A DNA stretch of 34,939 bases from an uncultured Alphaproteobacteria bacterium (lineage in GTDB: Bacteria > Pseudomonadota > Alphaproteobacteria > Micropepsales > Micropepsaceae), in the NCBI GenBank assembly GCA_937865685.1, contig CALMGU010000154.1, forward strand, positions 1 to 34,939, given 5' to 3'. The position numbers were made by a program, and so were the translations under genes. This document shows, one piece after another, positions 1 to 10,539 of the stretch (its first letter is position 1; every line of letters starts with the position of its first letter). Under the pieces are notes generated by a model. The model made no database searches and was not told where the DNA came from. It was given only the letters and a program-made list of their open reading frames with translations.

Positions 1-42
1 CTGGAGCGTGCTCGCGCCGCCGCGCAAGGCGGTGACGCATGA
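1..42 (+). CDS. mraZ: MraZ, C-terminal end only (partial)
   Basis: Only the last 13 codons are in the window (ending QGGDA, TGA at 40-42). They are too few to identify the protein by sequence. The call rests on position: mraZ is the gene directly before rsmH in dcw clusters, and this frame ends in an ATGA overlap with the rsmH start. MraZ is a DNA-binding transcriptional regulator of the dcw operon. The operon promoter and MraZ box would lie upstream, outside the window. Confidence 0.6.
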   Translation: MERARAAAQGGDA

Positions 43-947
43 GCGGTCATCTGCCGGTGATGCTGAATGAAGTTCTCGCCGCGCTCACGCCGCGCGACGG
101 CGCGCATTATGTTGACGGTACATTCGGCGGCGGCGGTTATGCCCGCGCCATTTTGGAAGCGGCCGACTGCAAGGTGCTGGGCATCGATCGCGATCCGGAA
201 GCGATCGCGCGCGGCCGCAAGCTGGTGGAACATTTCGCCGGCCGCCTCACCTTGATCGAAGGCGAATTCTCCCGCATGGATGAGTTCGCAAGCGGCGCCG
301 ATGGCGTGGTGCTGGATCTTGGCGTTTCGTCCTTTCAGTTCGACACGCCGGCGCGAGGCTTTTCGTTCCGCGAGGACGGACCCTTGGACATGCGCATGAG
401 CCTGTCGGGCGAAAGCGCCGCCGATCTGGTAAACAGTGCCGACGAACGCACGCTCTCGCAGATTATCTCCCGTTATGGTGAGGAAAAAAATGCCCACCGC
501 ATCGCCCGCGCTTTGATCGCGGCGCGGCCTGTCACCTCGACCGCGCAGCTGGCAAAGATCGTCTCCGAAGCGCAAGGCCCCGCCGCCTTGCGCCATTCCA
601 TTCATCCCGCCACCCGCACTTTCCAGGCTTTGCGCATTCACGTGAATGACGAGCTGGGCGAACTGGAGCGGGGACTGGATGCGGCGCTCAAGATCCTGGC
701 GCCGCGCGGCCGCCTGGCGGTGGTGTCGTTCCACAGCCTGGAAGACCGTATCGTCAAGCAGTTCCTTGCCCGTCACAGCGACACGCGTCCTCGCGCCTCG
801 CGCCATGCCCCTGATACTGGCACAGCGCCGCGTGGGGCATTCCGGCTTCTCACCAATCGTCCGCAAGTCCCGACGGCGGACGAGATCGCAACCAATCCCC
901 GCGCCCGGTCCGCCAAATTGCGGATCGCCGAGCGGCTGGCCGCTTAA
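39..947 (+). CDS. rsmH: 16S rRNA (cytosine(1402)-N4)-methyltransferase RsmH (MraW)
   Basis: RsmH uses S-adenosylmethionine to methylate N4 of C1402 in 16S rRNA, in the P-site region of the small subunit. The 302-residue length is normal for the family. The SAM-binding glycine loop GTFGGGGY is at residues 27-34. The family signature LDLGVSSFQFD followed by ARGFSF and GPLDMRM lies around residues 92-120, and the late motif VVSFHSLEDRIVKQF is present. The ATG at 39 overlaps the preceding stop (ATGA), pointing to coupled translation. A strong AAGGAGG ribosome-binding site for ftsL begins at its own stop codon. The identification is secure. Confidence 0.97.
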   Translation: MSGHLPVMLNEVLAALTPRDGAHYVDGTFGGGGYARAILEAADCKVLGIDRDPEAIARGRKLVEHFAGRLTLIEGEFSRMDEFASGADGVVLDLGVSSFQFDTPARGFSFREDGPLDMRMSLSGESAADLVNSADERTLSQIISRYGEEKNAHRIARALIAARPVTSTAQLAKIVSEAQGPAALRHSIHPATRTFQALRIHVNDELGELERGLDAALKILAPRGRLAVVSFHSLEDRIVKQFLARHSDTRPRASRHAPDTGTAPRGAFRLLTNRPQVPTADEIATNPRARSAKLRIAERLAA

Positions 948-959
948 AGGAGGCGTGCA

Positions 960-1355
960 ATGATCCGGGTGCTCAATTTCTTCTGCGTGGCGCTGATGGG
1001 CCTGTCGATCCTGGCGCTGTATCACGTCTCTGAACGCACGCGCGTTACCCAGATGAGCCTCAACAAGGTCAATCATCAGATCCGCGAGGCGCGCGGCACG
1101 ATCGGCGTGCTGCAGGCCGAATGGGCCCGCGTGGCCGGTCCCGGCCGCATCCAGGAACTGGCGCAGCGCAACGGCATGCATGACACGGTTTCGGCGCAGC
1201 TTTCCTCTTTCAATTTGCTGCCGCGCCGGGGCGAGGCGCCGCTGAACAATTCGCCACTGCGCAACGCCAATGCGGTGGTCCCGTCCTCGCCGCAGGCGCC
1301 CATGGTGCGCCCGACATTGTCGCCGCAGATCATTTCCGTTCAGACGGGGTTCTGA
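960..1355 (+). CDS. ftsL: Cell division protein FtsL
   Basis: A 131-residue bitopic protein. A short cytoplasmic N-terminus leads into one hydrophobic segment (about residues 4-22), then a heptad-like helical stretch (about 24-65) and a proline-rich tail. This is the architecture of FtsL, which pairs with FtsB and FtsQ in the periplasm and helps activate FtsWI. FtsL sequences diverge strongly, so the call rests on topology and its fixed place between rsmH and ftsI. A near-ideal Shine-Dalgarno (AAAGGAGG, 946-953) precedes the ATG by 6 bases, one of the strongest in the cluster. The extended tail after about residue 85 (PRRGEAPLNNSPLRN) has low complexity and no recognised domain. Confidence 0.85.
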   Translation: MIRVLNFFCVALMGLSILALYHVSERTRVTQMSLNKVNHQIREARGTIGVLQAEWARVAGPGRIQELAQRNGMHDTVSAQLSSFNLLPRRGEAPLNNSPLRNANAVVPSSPQAPMVRPTLSPQIISVQTGF

Positions 1356-1361
1356 GGTCCC

Positions 1362-2966
1362 ATGCGTGAAATCCCGGGCGTATTTCAACGGCGCATCATC
1401 ATAGGAGCGGTTCTCTGCGTTGCCGCTTTCGCGCTGGTCGGAATCCGCCTGGTCGATGTGAGTCTGATGCGGGGTGTCGGCCGCAGCGGCTTCGCCGATC
1501 GCGCCGTCACTGCGCGGGCCGACCTGGTGGACCGCAATGGCGAGTTGCTGGCCCGGGATCTTCCGGTCAAGGATCTCTACGCCCGTCCCCATGTCTTCTG
1601 GGACAAGAATGAGGCGGCGCACGATCTGGCGCTTGCCACCGGTGCCAGCGAGGATCGGCTGCGCGTGGGCTTCTTCAACGCCAAGCATCCTTACGTCCTG
1701 ATCGCGCGCCAGATCACGCCGGCGATCGAAAGCAAAGTGATGCGTCTTGGCCTGCCGGGGCTGGAGTTCGAGCCCAGCGTCAAGCGCTACTATCCGGACG
1801 GCCGCAATGCCGCCCAGATCCTGGGCGCGACCGATCCGGACAATAACGGCGTGTCGGGTCTGGAAATGGGCCTGCAGGATCACATTCGCGCGGCGGAAGA
1901 TGGCGCGCCGGTCACCACCTCTATCGATATGCGGGTGCAATTCATCCTGGCGCATGAAATTGCGGCACAGCGCCAAACCTTCGGTGCCCGCGCGGCGGGC
2001 GGCATCGTGATGGATGTCAGGACCGGGGAAGTCCTGGCCATGGCCTCGCTGCCGGATTTCGATCCCAACGCCCGCAGCCTGAGCGGCGAGGATACGATGC
2101 GCAACATCATGTCCCAGGACGTTTACGAGTTGGGATCGGTGTTCAAGATTTTCACCTTCGCGCAGGCCTTCGAGGATCACCGGATGAACCTCGATGAAGT
2201 GTTTCCCATCGGTCAAGGCTACAAGATCGGCAAATACACCATTCACGAAGCCGAGCGTATGCCGGCAACCCTGGCAGCACGGGACATTCTCGCTCAGTCA
2301 TCCAACATAGGCACCTCCCAGATCGCGTTGCGCGGGGGCAGCACGCGCCAGAAGCAATTCTTGACCCATCTGGGTTTGCTGTCGCCGATCAAGACCGAAT
2401 TGCCGGAGCATCGCCAGCCGCTTTATCCCTCCAACTGGGGCAACATCGAAACTGCGACGGTCGCGTTCGGGCAGGGCATCTCGGTCAGCCCGCTGCGCTT
2501 CGTGGCGTCGGCGGCCAGCATCGTCAATGGCGGGCGGGAAATCACCCCGACTTTCATCAAGACGGATGCGGATCGCCGCGGCGCGCAGCTGATCCGGCCG
2601 GAAACCAGTCAGGAGATGCGCGATCTGCTGCGTTATGTGGTGACCAACGGCACGGGCAAGAACGCCAATGTCGATGGCTATGACGTGGGCGGCAAGACCG
2701 GTTCGGCGCAGGTGCCGGGCGAGCATGGCCGCTACATTCCGCATGCGCTGCGCACGTCTTTCTTCGCGGCCTTTCCCATCGAAAATCCCCGCTATGTCGT
2801 TTTCGTGCTGATGGATCAGCCGCATGGCATCAAGGCGACGGGCGGATTTGCTCTTGCGGGCTACACCGCCGCACCCTTGGCCGGCCGCGTCATCTCCCGC
2901 ATCGCGCCGCTTCTAGGCGTACCGAATACAGCCCCTCCGACCCGTTTGGCGGATGGGAATTCATAA
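1362..2966 (+). CDS. ftsI: Septal peptidoglycan transpeptidase FtsI (PBP3)
   Basis: A class B penicillin-binding protein that cross-links septal peptidoglycan as partner of FtsW. One N-terminal membrane anchor (about residues 12-33) is followed by the PBP dimerisation domain and the transpeptidase domain. All three active-site motifs are visible: SVFK with nucleophile Ser259 and Lys262, SSN at 313-315, and KTG at 445-447 (GGKTGSAQ). The length of 534 is slightly shorter than the E. coli protein (588) but complete by motif content. The start is 6 bases after the ftsL stop with a GAGG-type site in between. The stop overlaps a spurious ATG (TAATG at 2964-2968) that opens only a 26-codon frame. 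Confidence 0.97.
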   Translation: MREIPGVFQRRIIIGAVLCVAAFALVGIRLVDVSLMRGVGRSGFADRAVTARADLVDRNGELLARDLPVKDLYARPHVFWDKNEAAHDLALATGASEDRLRVGFFNAKHPYVLIARQITPAIESKVMRLGLPGLEFEPSVKRYYPDGRNAAQILGATDPDNNGVSGLEMGLQDHIRAAEDGAPVTTSIDMRVQFILAHEIAAQRQTFGARAAGGIVMDVRTGEVLAMASLPDFDPNARSLSGEDTMRNIMSQDVYELGSVFKIFTFAQAFEDHRMNLDEVFPIGQGYKIGKYTIHEAERMPATLAARDILAQSSNIGTSQIALRGGSTRQKQFLTHLGLLSPIKTELPEHRQPLYPSNWGNIETATVAFGQGISVSPLRFVASAASIVNGGREITPTFIKTDADRRGAQLIRPETSQEMRDLLRYVVTNGTGKNANVDGYDVGGKTGSAQVPGEHGRYIPHALRTSFFAAFPIENPRYVVFVLMDQPHGIKATGGFALAGYTAAPLAGRVISRIAPLLGVPNTAPPTRLADGNS

Positions 2967-3015
2967 TGGCGCCCCATTCGAATGCGAGTGTGGCGGACAA
3001 GAAAGACAATACGCC

Positions 3016-4440
3016 ATGGTGGCGGCAACGGACTTCACGGGACTGACGAGCGACAGCCGCAAGGTTGAAGCCGGTTTTCTGTTCGCGGCCCTGGCCGGGA
3101 GCAAAACCGATGGCGCGCGCTTTTTGTCGGACGCGGTGGCACGCGGCGCCCGCGCCGTGCTGGCGCGTCCGGAATTGGCGCCGGATGCGGCGGCGCTGGG
3201 TGTGGCTTTCATCGCGGACGAAAATCCGCGCCTCAGGCTGGCGCGGATGGCGGCGGCCTTTTACGGCGCCCAGCCCGATACCGTCGCCGCGGTTACCGGC
3301 ACCAAGGGAAAGTCCTCCATCGTCGCTTTCCTGCGTGAGATCTGGGCCCATCTGGGCAAGCCGGCCGCCAGCCTGGGCACGGTGGGGGTGGTCGGACCCA
3401 AAGGCGAAATGCCTCTGAACCACACCACCCCCGATCCGGTGGAGATTCACCGGCTGCTGGCGGAGCTGAAGCGTGACGGCGTCGATCATCTGGCGATCGA
3501 AGCGTCCAGCCATGGGCTGGACCAATACCGTCTGGACGGCGTGGCGGTGGCGGGCGCGGCTTTCACCAACATCACCCGCGACCATATGGATTATCACGCC
3601 ACTTTCGAGGATTACCTCGGGGCGAAGCTACGGCTTTTTACCGAAGTGGTGGCAAGCGGCGGCGTGGCGGTGGTCAACAGCGACGCCGAACATTCCGATG
3701 CCTTCATCGCGGCGGCCCGCAAGCGGGGCCTGACGTTGCTGACCGTGGGCGAGGCCGGCGAAACCATCCGGCTGAAATCCCGCCAGAGCCGGGGCGACGC
3801 CCAGGCGCTGGGCATCGTCCATGACGGCCACACATATAATGTGCTGCTGCCGCTGGCGGGCGCCTTCCAGGCGTCCAACGCACTGGTCGCGGCTGGCCTT
3901 GCCATCGGCCTGGGCGAGGATGCGGAAAAAGTCTTCGCCGCCTTGGCGCATCTGAAAGGCGCGCCGGGCCGGATGGAGAAGGTCGCTTACGCCGTGAGCG
4001 GCGCGCCGGTCTATGTCGATTACGCCCATACTCCGGATTCGCTGGAGAAAGTGCTCAAAGCGCTGCGCCCGCACACGGCGGGCCGGCTGCATGTGATGTT
4101 CGGCTGTGGCGGCGACCGCGACAAGGGCAAGCGCCCCTTGATGGGCCAGATCGCGGCGGCGCTGGCCGACGATGTGATCGTCACCGACGACAATCCCCGC
4201 AGCGAGAATCCCGCCACCATTCGCAAGCAAATTCTCGCCACCGTGCCGGCGGCGCGGGAAATCGGTGACCGGGCCGAAGCCATCCGTGCGGGCATCGCCG
4301 CGCTGCAGCTGGGCGATGTGCTGGTGCTGGCGGGCAAGGGCCATGAGACCGGCCAATATATTGGTAGCGAAGTCCGTCCCTTCTCCGACCGCGAGGAAGC
4401 GGTGAAAGTGGCTTTGGCACTGGGGGGGCGCGCGGCATGA
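3016..4440 (+). CDS. murE: UDP-N-acetylmuramoyl-tripeptide synthetase MurE (meso-DAP adding)
   Basis: MurE adds the third amino acid to UDP-MurNAc-L-Ala-D-Glu in the cytoplasm, using ATP. With the start at 3016 it has 474 residues. The P-loop TGTKGKSS is around residues 94-101 (Lys99) and the substrate-selecting DNPR motif is at 392-395, which indicates meso-diaminopimelate rather than lysine. Start choice: the frame is open from an ATG at 2953 inside ftsI. The extra 21 residues (with ECECGG) do not resemble a MurE N-terminus, while the ATG at 3016 leads directly into the family-typical TGLTSDSRKV. No good Shine-Dalgarno supports either start, so the 2953 start (495 residues) remains possible. 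The stop overlaps the murF start (ATGA). Confidence 0.94.
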   Translation: MVAATDFTGLTSDSRKVEAGFLFAALAGSKTDGARFLSDAVARGARAVLARPELAPDAAALGVAFIADENPRLRLARMAAAFYGAQPDTVAAVTGTKGKSSIVAFLREIWAHLGKPAASLGTVGVVGPKGEMPLNHTTPDPVEIHRLLAELKRDGVDHLAIEASSHGLDQYRLDGVAVAGAAFTNITRDHMDYHATFEDYLGAKLRLFTEVVASGGVAVVNSDAEHSDAFIAAARKRGLTLLTVGEAGETIRLKSRQSRGDAQALGIVHDGHTYNVLLPLAGAFQASNALVAAGLAIGLGEDAEKVFAALAHLKGAPGRMEKVAYAVSGAPVYVDYAHTPDSLEKVLKALRPHTAGRLHVMFGCGGDRDKGKRPLMGQIAAALADDVIVTDDNPRSENPATIRKQILATVPAAREIGDRAEAIRAGIAALQLGDVLVLAGKGHETGQYIGSEVRPFSDREEAVKVALALGGRAA

Positions 4441-5789
4441 TGCTGTGGACCTCCGGCGAAGCGCAGGCCGCCACCCTGGGCAAGGCCAGCACGGATTTTT
4501 CCGTGCAGGGCCTTTCCATCGATACCCGCACTTTGAAAGAAGGCGATCTGTTCGTGGCGCTGAAAGGCGAACGCGACGGGCATGATTTTGTCGAGGCCGC
4601 GTTCAAGGCCAAGGCGAGCGCGGCCCTGGTCAGCCGCGCCGTTCCGGGCGCCAAAGGCCCGCTCCTGACGGTCGCCGATACGCAGCGCGGGCTGGAAGAC
4701 CTGGCCGTTGCCGCGCGCGCCCGCAGCAGCGCCAAGATTCTCGGCATCACCGGCAGCGCGGGTAAGACCACCACCAAGGAAATCCTGCGCCTGTGCTGCA
4801 ATGCGCTGGGCCGCACCCATGCGTCCGCCGCGTCTTACAACAATCATTGGGGCGTGCCGCTCAGTCTGGCGTCGCTGCCCCGCGATGCCGAATATGGCGT
4901 GTTCGAGATCGGCATGAATCACGCGGGCGAGATCCGCAATCTGGTCTCCTTTGTTCGCCCCCATGTGGCGCTGATCACCACCATTGCGCCGGCGCATCTG
5001 GAATTTTTCGGCTCTTGCGAAGCCATTGCCGACGCCAAGTCGGAGATTTTCGAGAGCCTGGCGCCGGGCGGCGCGGCGCTGATCCCGTCCGACTCGCTTT
5101 ATGCCGAACGGCTGGCGGCGCGCGCGGCGCAGGCGCGTGTGGGCCGGCTGGTACGCTTCGGCACCACCGGCGAAGCGCGGCTTCTGTCCTTCGCGCCCGA
5201 AGGCGAGGGCATGCGGATAAAGGCCGACATTCTGGGCAAGACCGTGGATTGCCTGGTCGGCGCGCCAGGCGAGCATATCGCCCGCAATGCGGTGGCGGCG
5301 CTGGCGGCGGTGGCGCTGGTAGATGGCGATGTGTTGAATGCGGCCGCTGCGCTGAAGAATTTCACGGCCTTGAAAGGCCGCGGGGCGCGTTTCGAAGTCG
5401 CCGGCATTCAGGTGATCGACGAAAGCTACAACGCCAATCCGGCCTCGATGAGCGCGGCGCTGGCACTTCTCGCCGCGGCGCCCGGCCGCAAGCTGGCGGT
5501 GCTGGGCGACATGTTGGAAATGGGCGAAGGCGGACCGGCGCTGCATGCCGCCTTGGCCGAGCCCATTGCGGCGGCGCATACCGATCTGGTCTTCGCCTCC
5601 GGCCCGCAGATGAAAGCCCTTTGGGACGCGCTGCCGGCGACAAGGCGCGGCGCTTATGCGGAAAATTCCACCGCTTTGGCGCCCAAAGTGACGGCGGCGC
5701 TGAAACGGGGCGACACGGTGTTGGTGAAGGGATCGCTTGGCAGCCGCATGGCGGTGGTTGTCGAAGCGCTGAAGGGGGCGGGGGCCTGA
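4437..5789 (+). CDS. murF: UDP-N-acetylmuramoyl-tripeptide--D-alanyl-D-alanine ligase MurF
   Basis: MurF joins D-Ala-D-Ala (made by Ddl, encoded downstream at 12868) to UDP-MurNAc-tripeptide, completing the cytoplasmic pentapeptide precursor. The 450-residue protein shows the Mur ligase layout: an N-terminal UDP-binding domain ([25 protein letters not shown], split here as family motif around residues 25-45), an ATP-binding P-loop [10 protein letters not shown] with Lys110, the central [10 protein letters not shown] motif that marks MurF, and the C-terminal domain with DESYNANP. The ATG at 4437 overlaps the murE stop by 4 bases and its own stop overlaps the mraY ATG by one base (TGATG), so translation is probably coupled on both sides. 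Confidence 0.97.
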   Translation: MMLWTSGEAQAATLGKASTDFSVQGLSIDTRTLKEGDLFVALKGERDGHDFVEAAFKAKASAALVSRAVPGAKGPLLTVADTQRGLEDLAVAARARSSAKILGITGSAGKTTTKEILRLCCNALGRTHASAASYNNHWGVPLSLASLPRDAEYGVFEIGMNHAGEIRNLVSFVRPHVALITTIAPAHLEFFGSCEAIADAKSEIFESLAPGGAALIPSDSLYAERLAARAAQARVGRLVRFGTTGEARLLSFAPEGEGMRIKADILGKTVDCLVGAPGEHIARNAVAALAAVALVDGDVLNAAAALKNFTALKGRGARFEVAGIQVIDESYNANPASMSAALALLAAAPGRKLAVLGDMLEMGEGGPALHAALAEPIAAAHTDLVFASGPQMKALWDALPATRRGAYAENSTALAPKVTAALKRGDTVLVKGSLGSRMAVVVEALKGAGA

Positions 5790-6880
5790 TGCTGTATTAT
5801 CTGTCGCTGCTCACCCATACCGACCAGCTCGCCTTCTTCCGGCTGTTCAAATATCTCACCTTCCGCTCCGGCGCGGCGGTGATGACCTCGCTGTTGATCG
5901 CCTTTCTGATCAATCCGGCCTTGATCGCCTGGCTGAAAGTGCGCCAGGGCAAGGGTCAGCCCATCCGTGTGGATGGTCCGGCCCGGCATATCGTGGAAAA
6001 GGCCGGCACGCCGACCATGGGTGGATTGCTGATCCTGATCCCCTGGATCGGCTCGACCTTGCTGTGGGCCAGCCTGTCCAATCGTTACGTCTGGATTCTG
6101 CTCCTGGTGACGGGGGTGTTCGGGCTGCTGGGCTTCCTGGACGATTATTATAAAGTGACCAAGCGCACGGCCGACGGCTTGTCCGGCCGCACCCGTCTCG
6201 CCGTCGAATTCGGCGCCGCTTTCCTCGCCACTTGGCTGATCATGCAGGTTGAGATTCCGTCCCTGTCGGGGACCCTCGCCATTCCTTTCATCAAGACGGC
6301 GCTGTTGCCGCTGGGCCTGTTGTTCGTCCTGGTAGGCGGCTTTGTGATCACCGGCGCCGCCAATGCGGTGAATTTCACGGACGGGTTGGACGGCCTCGCC
6401 ATCGTGCCGGTGATGATCGCGGCCGCGACTTTCACCCTGATCGTCTATCTGGTGGGCAACGAGAAGTTCGCCGCCTATCTGCAGATTCCCTATATCGATG
6501 GCTCAGGCGAGCTGGCGGTGTTCCTGGCGGCGCTGGTCGGCGCGGGCTTGGGCTTTCTCTGGTACAATGCGCCCCCCGCCGCGATCTTCATGGGCGATAC
6601 CGGCTCCTTGCCGCTGGGCGGCGCGCTGGGCGCGGTCGCCGTGGTCGCCAAGCATGAGATCGTGCTCGCCATTGTCGGCGGTCTCTTTGTGCTGGAAACC
6701 GTGTCTGTGGTGGTGCAGGTGGTGTCGTTCAAACTCACCGGCAAGCGTGTGTTCCGCATGGCGCCCATCCACCATCATTACGAGCAGCTGGGCTGGACCG
6801 AGCCCACCATCGTGATCCGCTTCTGGATCGTGGCGGTGGTGCTGGCTCTGGCCGGGCTCGCCACCTTGAAGCTCAGGTGA
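5789..6880 (+). CDS. mraY: Phospho-N-acetylmuramoyl-pentapeptide-transferase MraY
   Basis: MraY transfers phospho-MurNAc-pentapeptide to undecaprenyl phosphate, making lipid I at the inner membrane. The 363-residue protein is polytopic. Family motifs seen in order: KAGTPTMGG, the aspartate pair [30 protein letters not shown] and the MraY-specific histidine motif [11 protein letters not shown] near the C-terminus. I placed the start at the ATG at 5789, which overlaps the murF stop by one base and begins MLYYLSLL as in other proteobacterial MraY proteins. The frame stays open far upstream, but that part is an overlap with murF in another frame. The murD start follows after 4 bases. Confidence 0.97.
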   Translation: MLYYLSLLTHTDQLAFFRLFKYLTFRSGAAVMTSLLIAFLINPALIAWLKVRQGKGQPIRVDGPARHIVEKAGTPTMGGLLILIPWIGSTLLWASLSNRYVWILLLVTGVFGLLGFLDDYYKVTKRTADGLSGRTRLAVEFGAAFLATWLIMQVEIPSLSGTLAIPFIKTALLPLGLLFVLVGGFVITGAANAVNFTDGLDGLAIVPVMIAAATFTLIVYLVGNEKFAAYLQIPYIDGSGELAVFLAALVGAGLGFLWYNAPPAAIFMGDTGSLPLGGALGAVAVVAKHEIVLAIVGGLFVLETVSVVVQVVSFKLTGKRVFRMAPIHHHYEQLGWTEPTIVIRFWIVAVVLALAGLATLKLR

Positions 6881-6884
6881 CGGC

Positions 6885-8311
<1,427 letters not shown>

Positions 8312-8315
<4 letters not shown>

Positions 8316-9463
8316 GCATCTCGCGCGCGGACAGAGGCGGTTTCGCCAATTGGTGGTTCACGGTGGACAAGGTGGCGCTCACCGGCATGGGGCTGCTGCT
8401 CGGCATCGGCCTGATGCTGGCCTTTGCCGCCAGCCCCGCCATCACCGGCGGGCCGCTGACGGCGGGCGACTTTCACTACGCCGCCCGGCAATTGATGTAT
8501 GCCACGGTGGCGTTGTCGATCATGGCGGGGGCGTCGCTCTTGTCACTGCGCCAGGTTAAGATCGCCGCCGCCTTCATTTTCGCGATGGCCCTGATCGGTT
8601 CTTTCCTGGTGCTGTTTTTCGGCAGCGAGCTGTTGGGCGCACGGCGCGAACTCGATTTCGGTCCGCTCAGCCTGCAGCCATCGGAATTCCTCAAGCCCAG
8701 CTTCGCCATTCTGGCGGCCGCGGTCCTTGCCGACCGCACGCCGATGAAATTTCCCAAGCCGGTGATCACGTTTCTTCTGATCGCGCCCGCGATCGTGATC
8801 CTGTTGTTGCAACCCGATGTGGGCCAGACCGGATTGTTGCTGTCCTTGTGGGGCGCGATGCTGTTCTTTGCGGGCCTGCCGCTATTCTGGGTGGGTCTGA
8901 TGGCGGGCGCCACTTCGGCGCTGGGCTTTGTCGCCTATCTGATCTTTCCTCATGTGCATCATCGCGTGGAGCAATATTTAAGCGAATCCGATATCGGCTA
9001 TCAGGCCGGACTGGCGCTCAAAGCGTTTGCGCATGGCGGTTTCGCGGGCGTGGGCCCCGGCGCGGGCACCATCAAGTACCGCATTCCGGACGCCCATTCC
9101 GACTATATCTTCGCGGTGGCGGGCGAGGAATTCGGCTTGATCCTGTGCGGCACCATCGCCGCGCTGTTCGGGCTTCTCACCGTGCGGCTGCTGCTGCGGT
9201 CCGCCAATGCCCGCGATCCCTTCTGCCAGCTGGCGGGTGCGGGCCTGGCCGTTGTCACCGCTGTGCAGGCTTTCATCAATATGGGCGTGGCGGTGTCGCT
9301 CTTGCCCGCCAAGGGCATGACTTTGCCCTTTATCTCTTATGGCGGCTCCTCGCTCTTCTCCATCGCGCTGACCATGGGGTTTGCGCTGGCCGTCACGCGG
9401 CAGCGGCCGAAGCTGGCCACCCGCGCGGAATCCCTGTTGGGTGCGCTTGGGGTGCATGCATGA
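8312..9463 (+). CDS. ftsW: Septal peptidoglycan glycosyltransferase FtsW
   Basis: FtsW is a SEDS-family polytopic membrane enzyme that polymerises lipid II into glycan strands at the septum, working with FtsI. The 383-residue protein has about ten hydrophobic segments. Conserved features include QPSEFLKPSF, QPDVGQT, a GPGAGTIKYRIPDAHSDYIFA stretch spanning the main periplasmic loop, and the SEDS signature LPFISYGGSSL near the C-terminus. I used the ATG at 8312 (MSISRADRG), which overlaps the murD stop. The frame is open far upstream but only as a shadow of murD. The stop overlaps the murG start (ATGA at 9460). Confidence 0.96.
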
Positions 9464-10539
9464 CGGGCGCCATCGTCCTTTCCGCCGGTGGCACGGGCGG
9501 CCATCTTTTTCCCGCCCAGGCGCTGGCGGGCGAGCTCACCCGGCGCGGCCGCCGCATCGTGGTGATGACGGATGCGCGCTTCGCCAATTACGCGACGTCT
9601 TTCCCGGGCGCGCGGATCGAGACCGTGCCGTCGGCCCCGCTCAACTCCGTGACGGCACCTTTCAAGATCGCCAGTGGCATCATCCAGGCGTTCGGCAAAT
9701 TGTTGCGGCTGAAGCCCGCCGCCGTGATCGGTTTCGGCGGCTATCCCTCGGTGCCGGTGATGCTGGCGGCAAGCCTGGCGCGCGTGCCCACCGCCATCAT
9801 CGAACAGAATGCCGTGGTCGGCCGCGCCAACCGGCTGGTGATGAACCAGGTCAAGCGGGTGGCGGCCGCGTTTCCCATTGCCCGTTTCGCCCCCCGCGAC
9901 AAGACCAAGATCGTGCTCACCGGCAATCCGCTCCGCCCTGCCGTGATCGAATTGTGGGGTGCGCCCTATGATGCGCCGCTGCCCGATGCACCGCTGCATC
10001 TCTTGGTATTCGGCGGCAGCCAGGGCGCGCGGGCTTTCAGCGAGATCGTGCCCGAGGCCATCACCCGCCTGCCGCATGCTTTGAAGCGGCGCCTTCGCAT
10101 CGTGCAGCAATGCCGGCCCGAAGACATTGAAACCGTCCGTGCCGTCTATGCCAATGCCGAGATCCGCGCCGAACTCCAGCCCTTCTTTGCCGACCTGCCG
10201 CAGCGCATGGCCGAGGCTCATCTGGTGATCGGCCGTTCCGGTGCCGGCACCGTGGCCGAACTGATGGCGATCGGCCGTCCCGCGATCCTGGTGCCGCTGC
10301 CTCACGCGCTGGACGACAATCAGACGCCCAACGCGGAAATTCTCTCCCGCGCCGGCGCAGGCTGGACCGTGGCGCAGAGCCAGATGACGCCGGATTCCTT
10401 GGCGCGGATGCTGATCGGGATTTTTGCCGAGCCGGATGATCTGGCGCGCCGCGCCCATGCCGCCCATGCGTTGGCGGTGCCGGACGCCACCCAGAAACTG
10501 GCCGACATGGTCGATAGACTCACGAGGAATGCCGCATGA
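9460..10539 (+). CDS. murG: UDP-GlcNAc: lipid I N-acetylglucosaminyltransferase MurG
   Basis: MurG is a peripheral inner-membrane GT-B glycosyltransferase that adds GlcNAc to lipid I to form lipid II. The 359-residue protein starts [15 protein letters not shown], with the glycine-rich lipid I binding loop at residues 10-15. [14 protein letters not shown] and [10 protein letters not shown] follow. The C-terminal UDP-GlcNAc domain shows [21 protein letters not shown] and the DDNQTPNA stretch. The start at 9460 overlaps the ftsW stop. The frame is open further upstream only as an ftsW shadow. The stop overlaps the murC ATG by 4 bases. Confidence 0.97.
   Translation: MTGAIVLSAGGTGGHLFPAQALAGELTRRGRRIVVMTDARFANYATSFPGARIETVPSAPLNSVTAPFKIASGIIQAFGKLLRLKPAAVIGFGGYPSVPVMLAASLARVPTAIIEQNAVVGRANRLVMNQVKRVAAAFPIARFAPRDKTKIVLTGNPLRPAVIELWGAPYDAPLPDAPLHLLVFGGSQGARAFSEIVPEAITRLPHALKRRLRIVQQCRPEDIETVRAVYANAEIRAELQPFFADLPQRMAEAHLVIGRSGAGTVAELMAIGRPAILVPLPHALDDNQTPNAEILSRAGAGWTVAQSQMTPDSLARMLIGIFAEPDDLARRAHAAHALAVPDATQKLADMVDRLTRNAA

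Noticed and set aside
4020..5579. Long minus-strand open frame (519 codons) across murE-murF
   Set aside because: It lies wholly antisense to two certain genes, has no family motif, and reflects GC-biased third positions. The same applies to minus-strand frames at 16111-17700 (under ftsZ), 22634-24178 (under recN), 14708-16078 (under ftsA) and 18804-19655 (under the amidase).
4793..5788. Apparent N-terminal extension of MraY by over 300 residues
   Set aside because: The upstream part is murF read in another frame; MraY proper begins at 5789 with family-typical sequence. Similar false extensions precede ftsW (7064-8311), murG (8848-9459) and lpxC (20701-20832).
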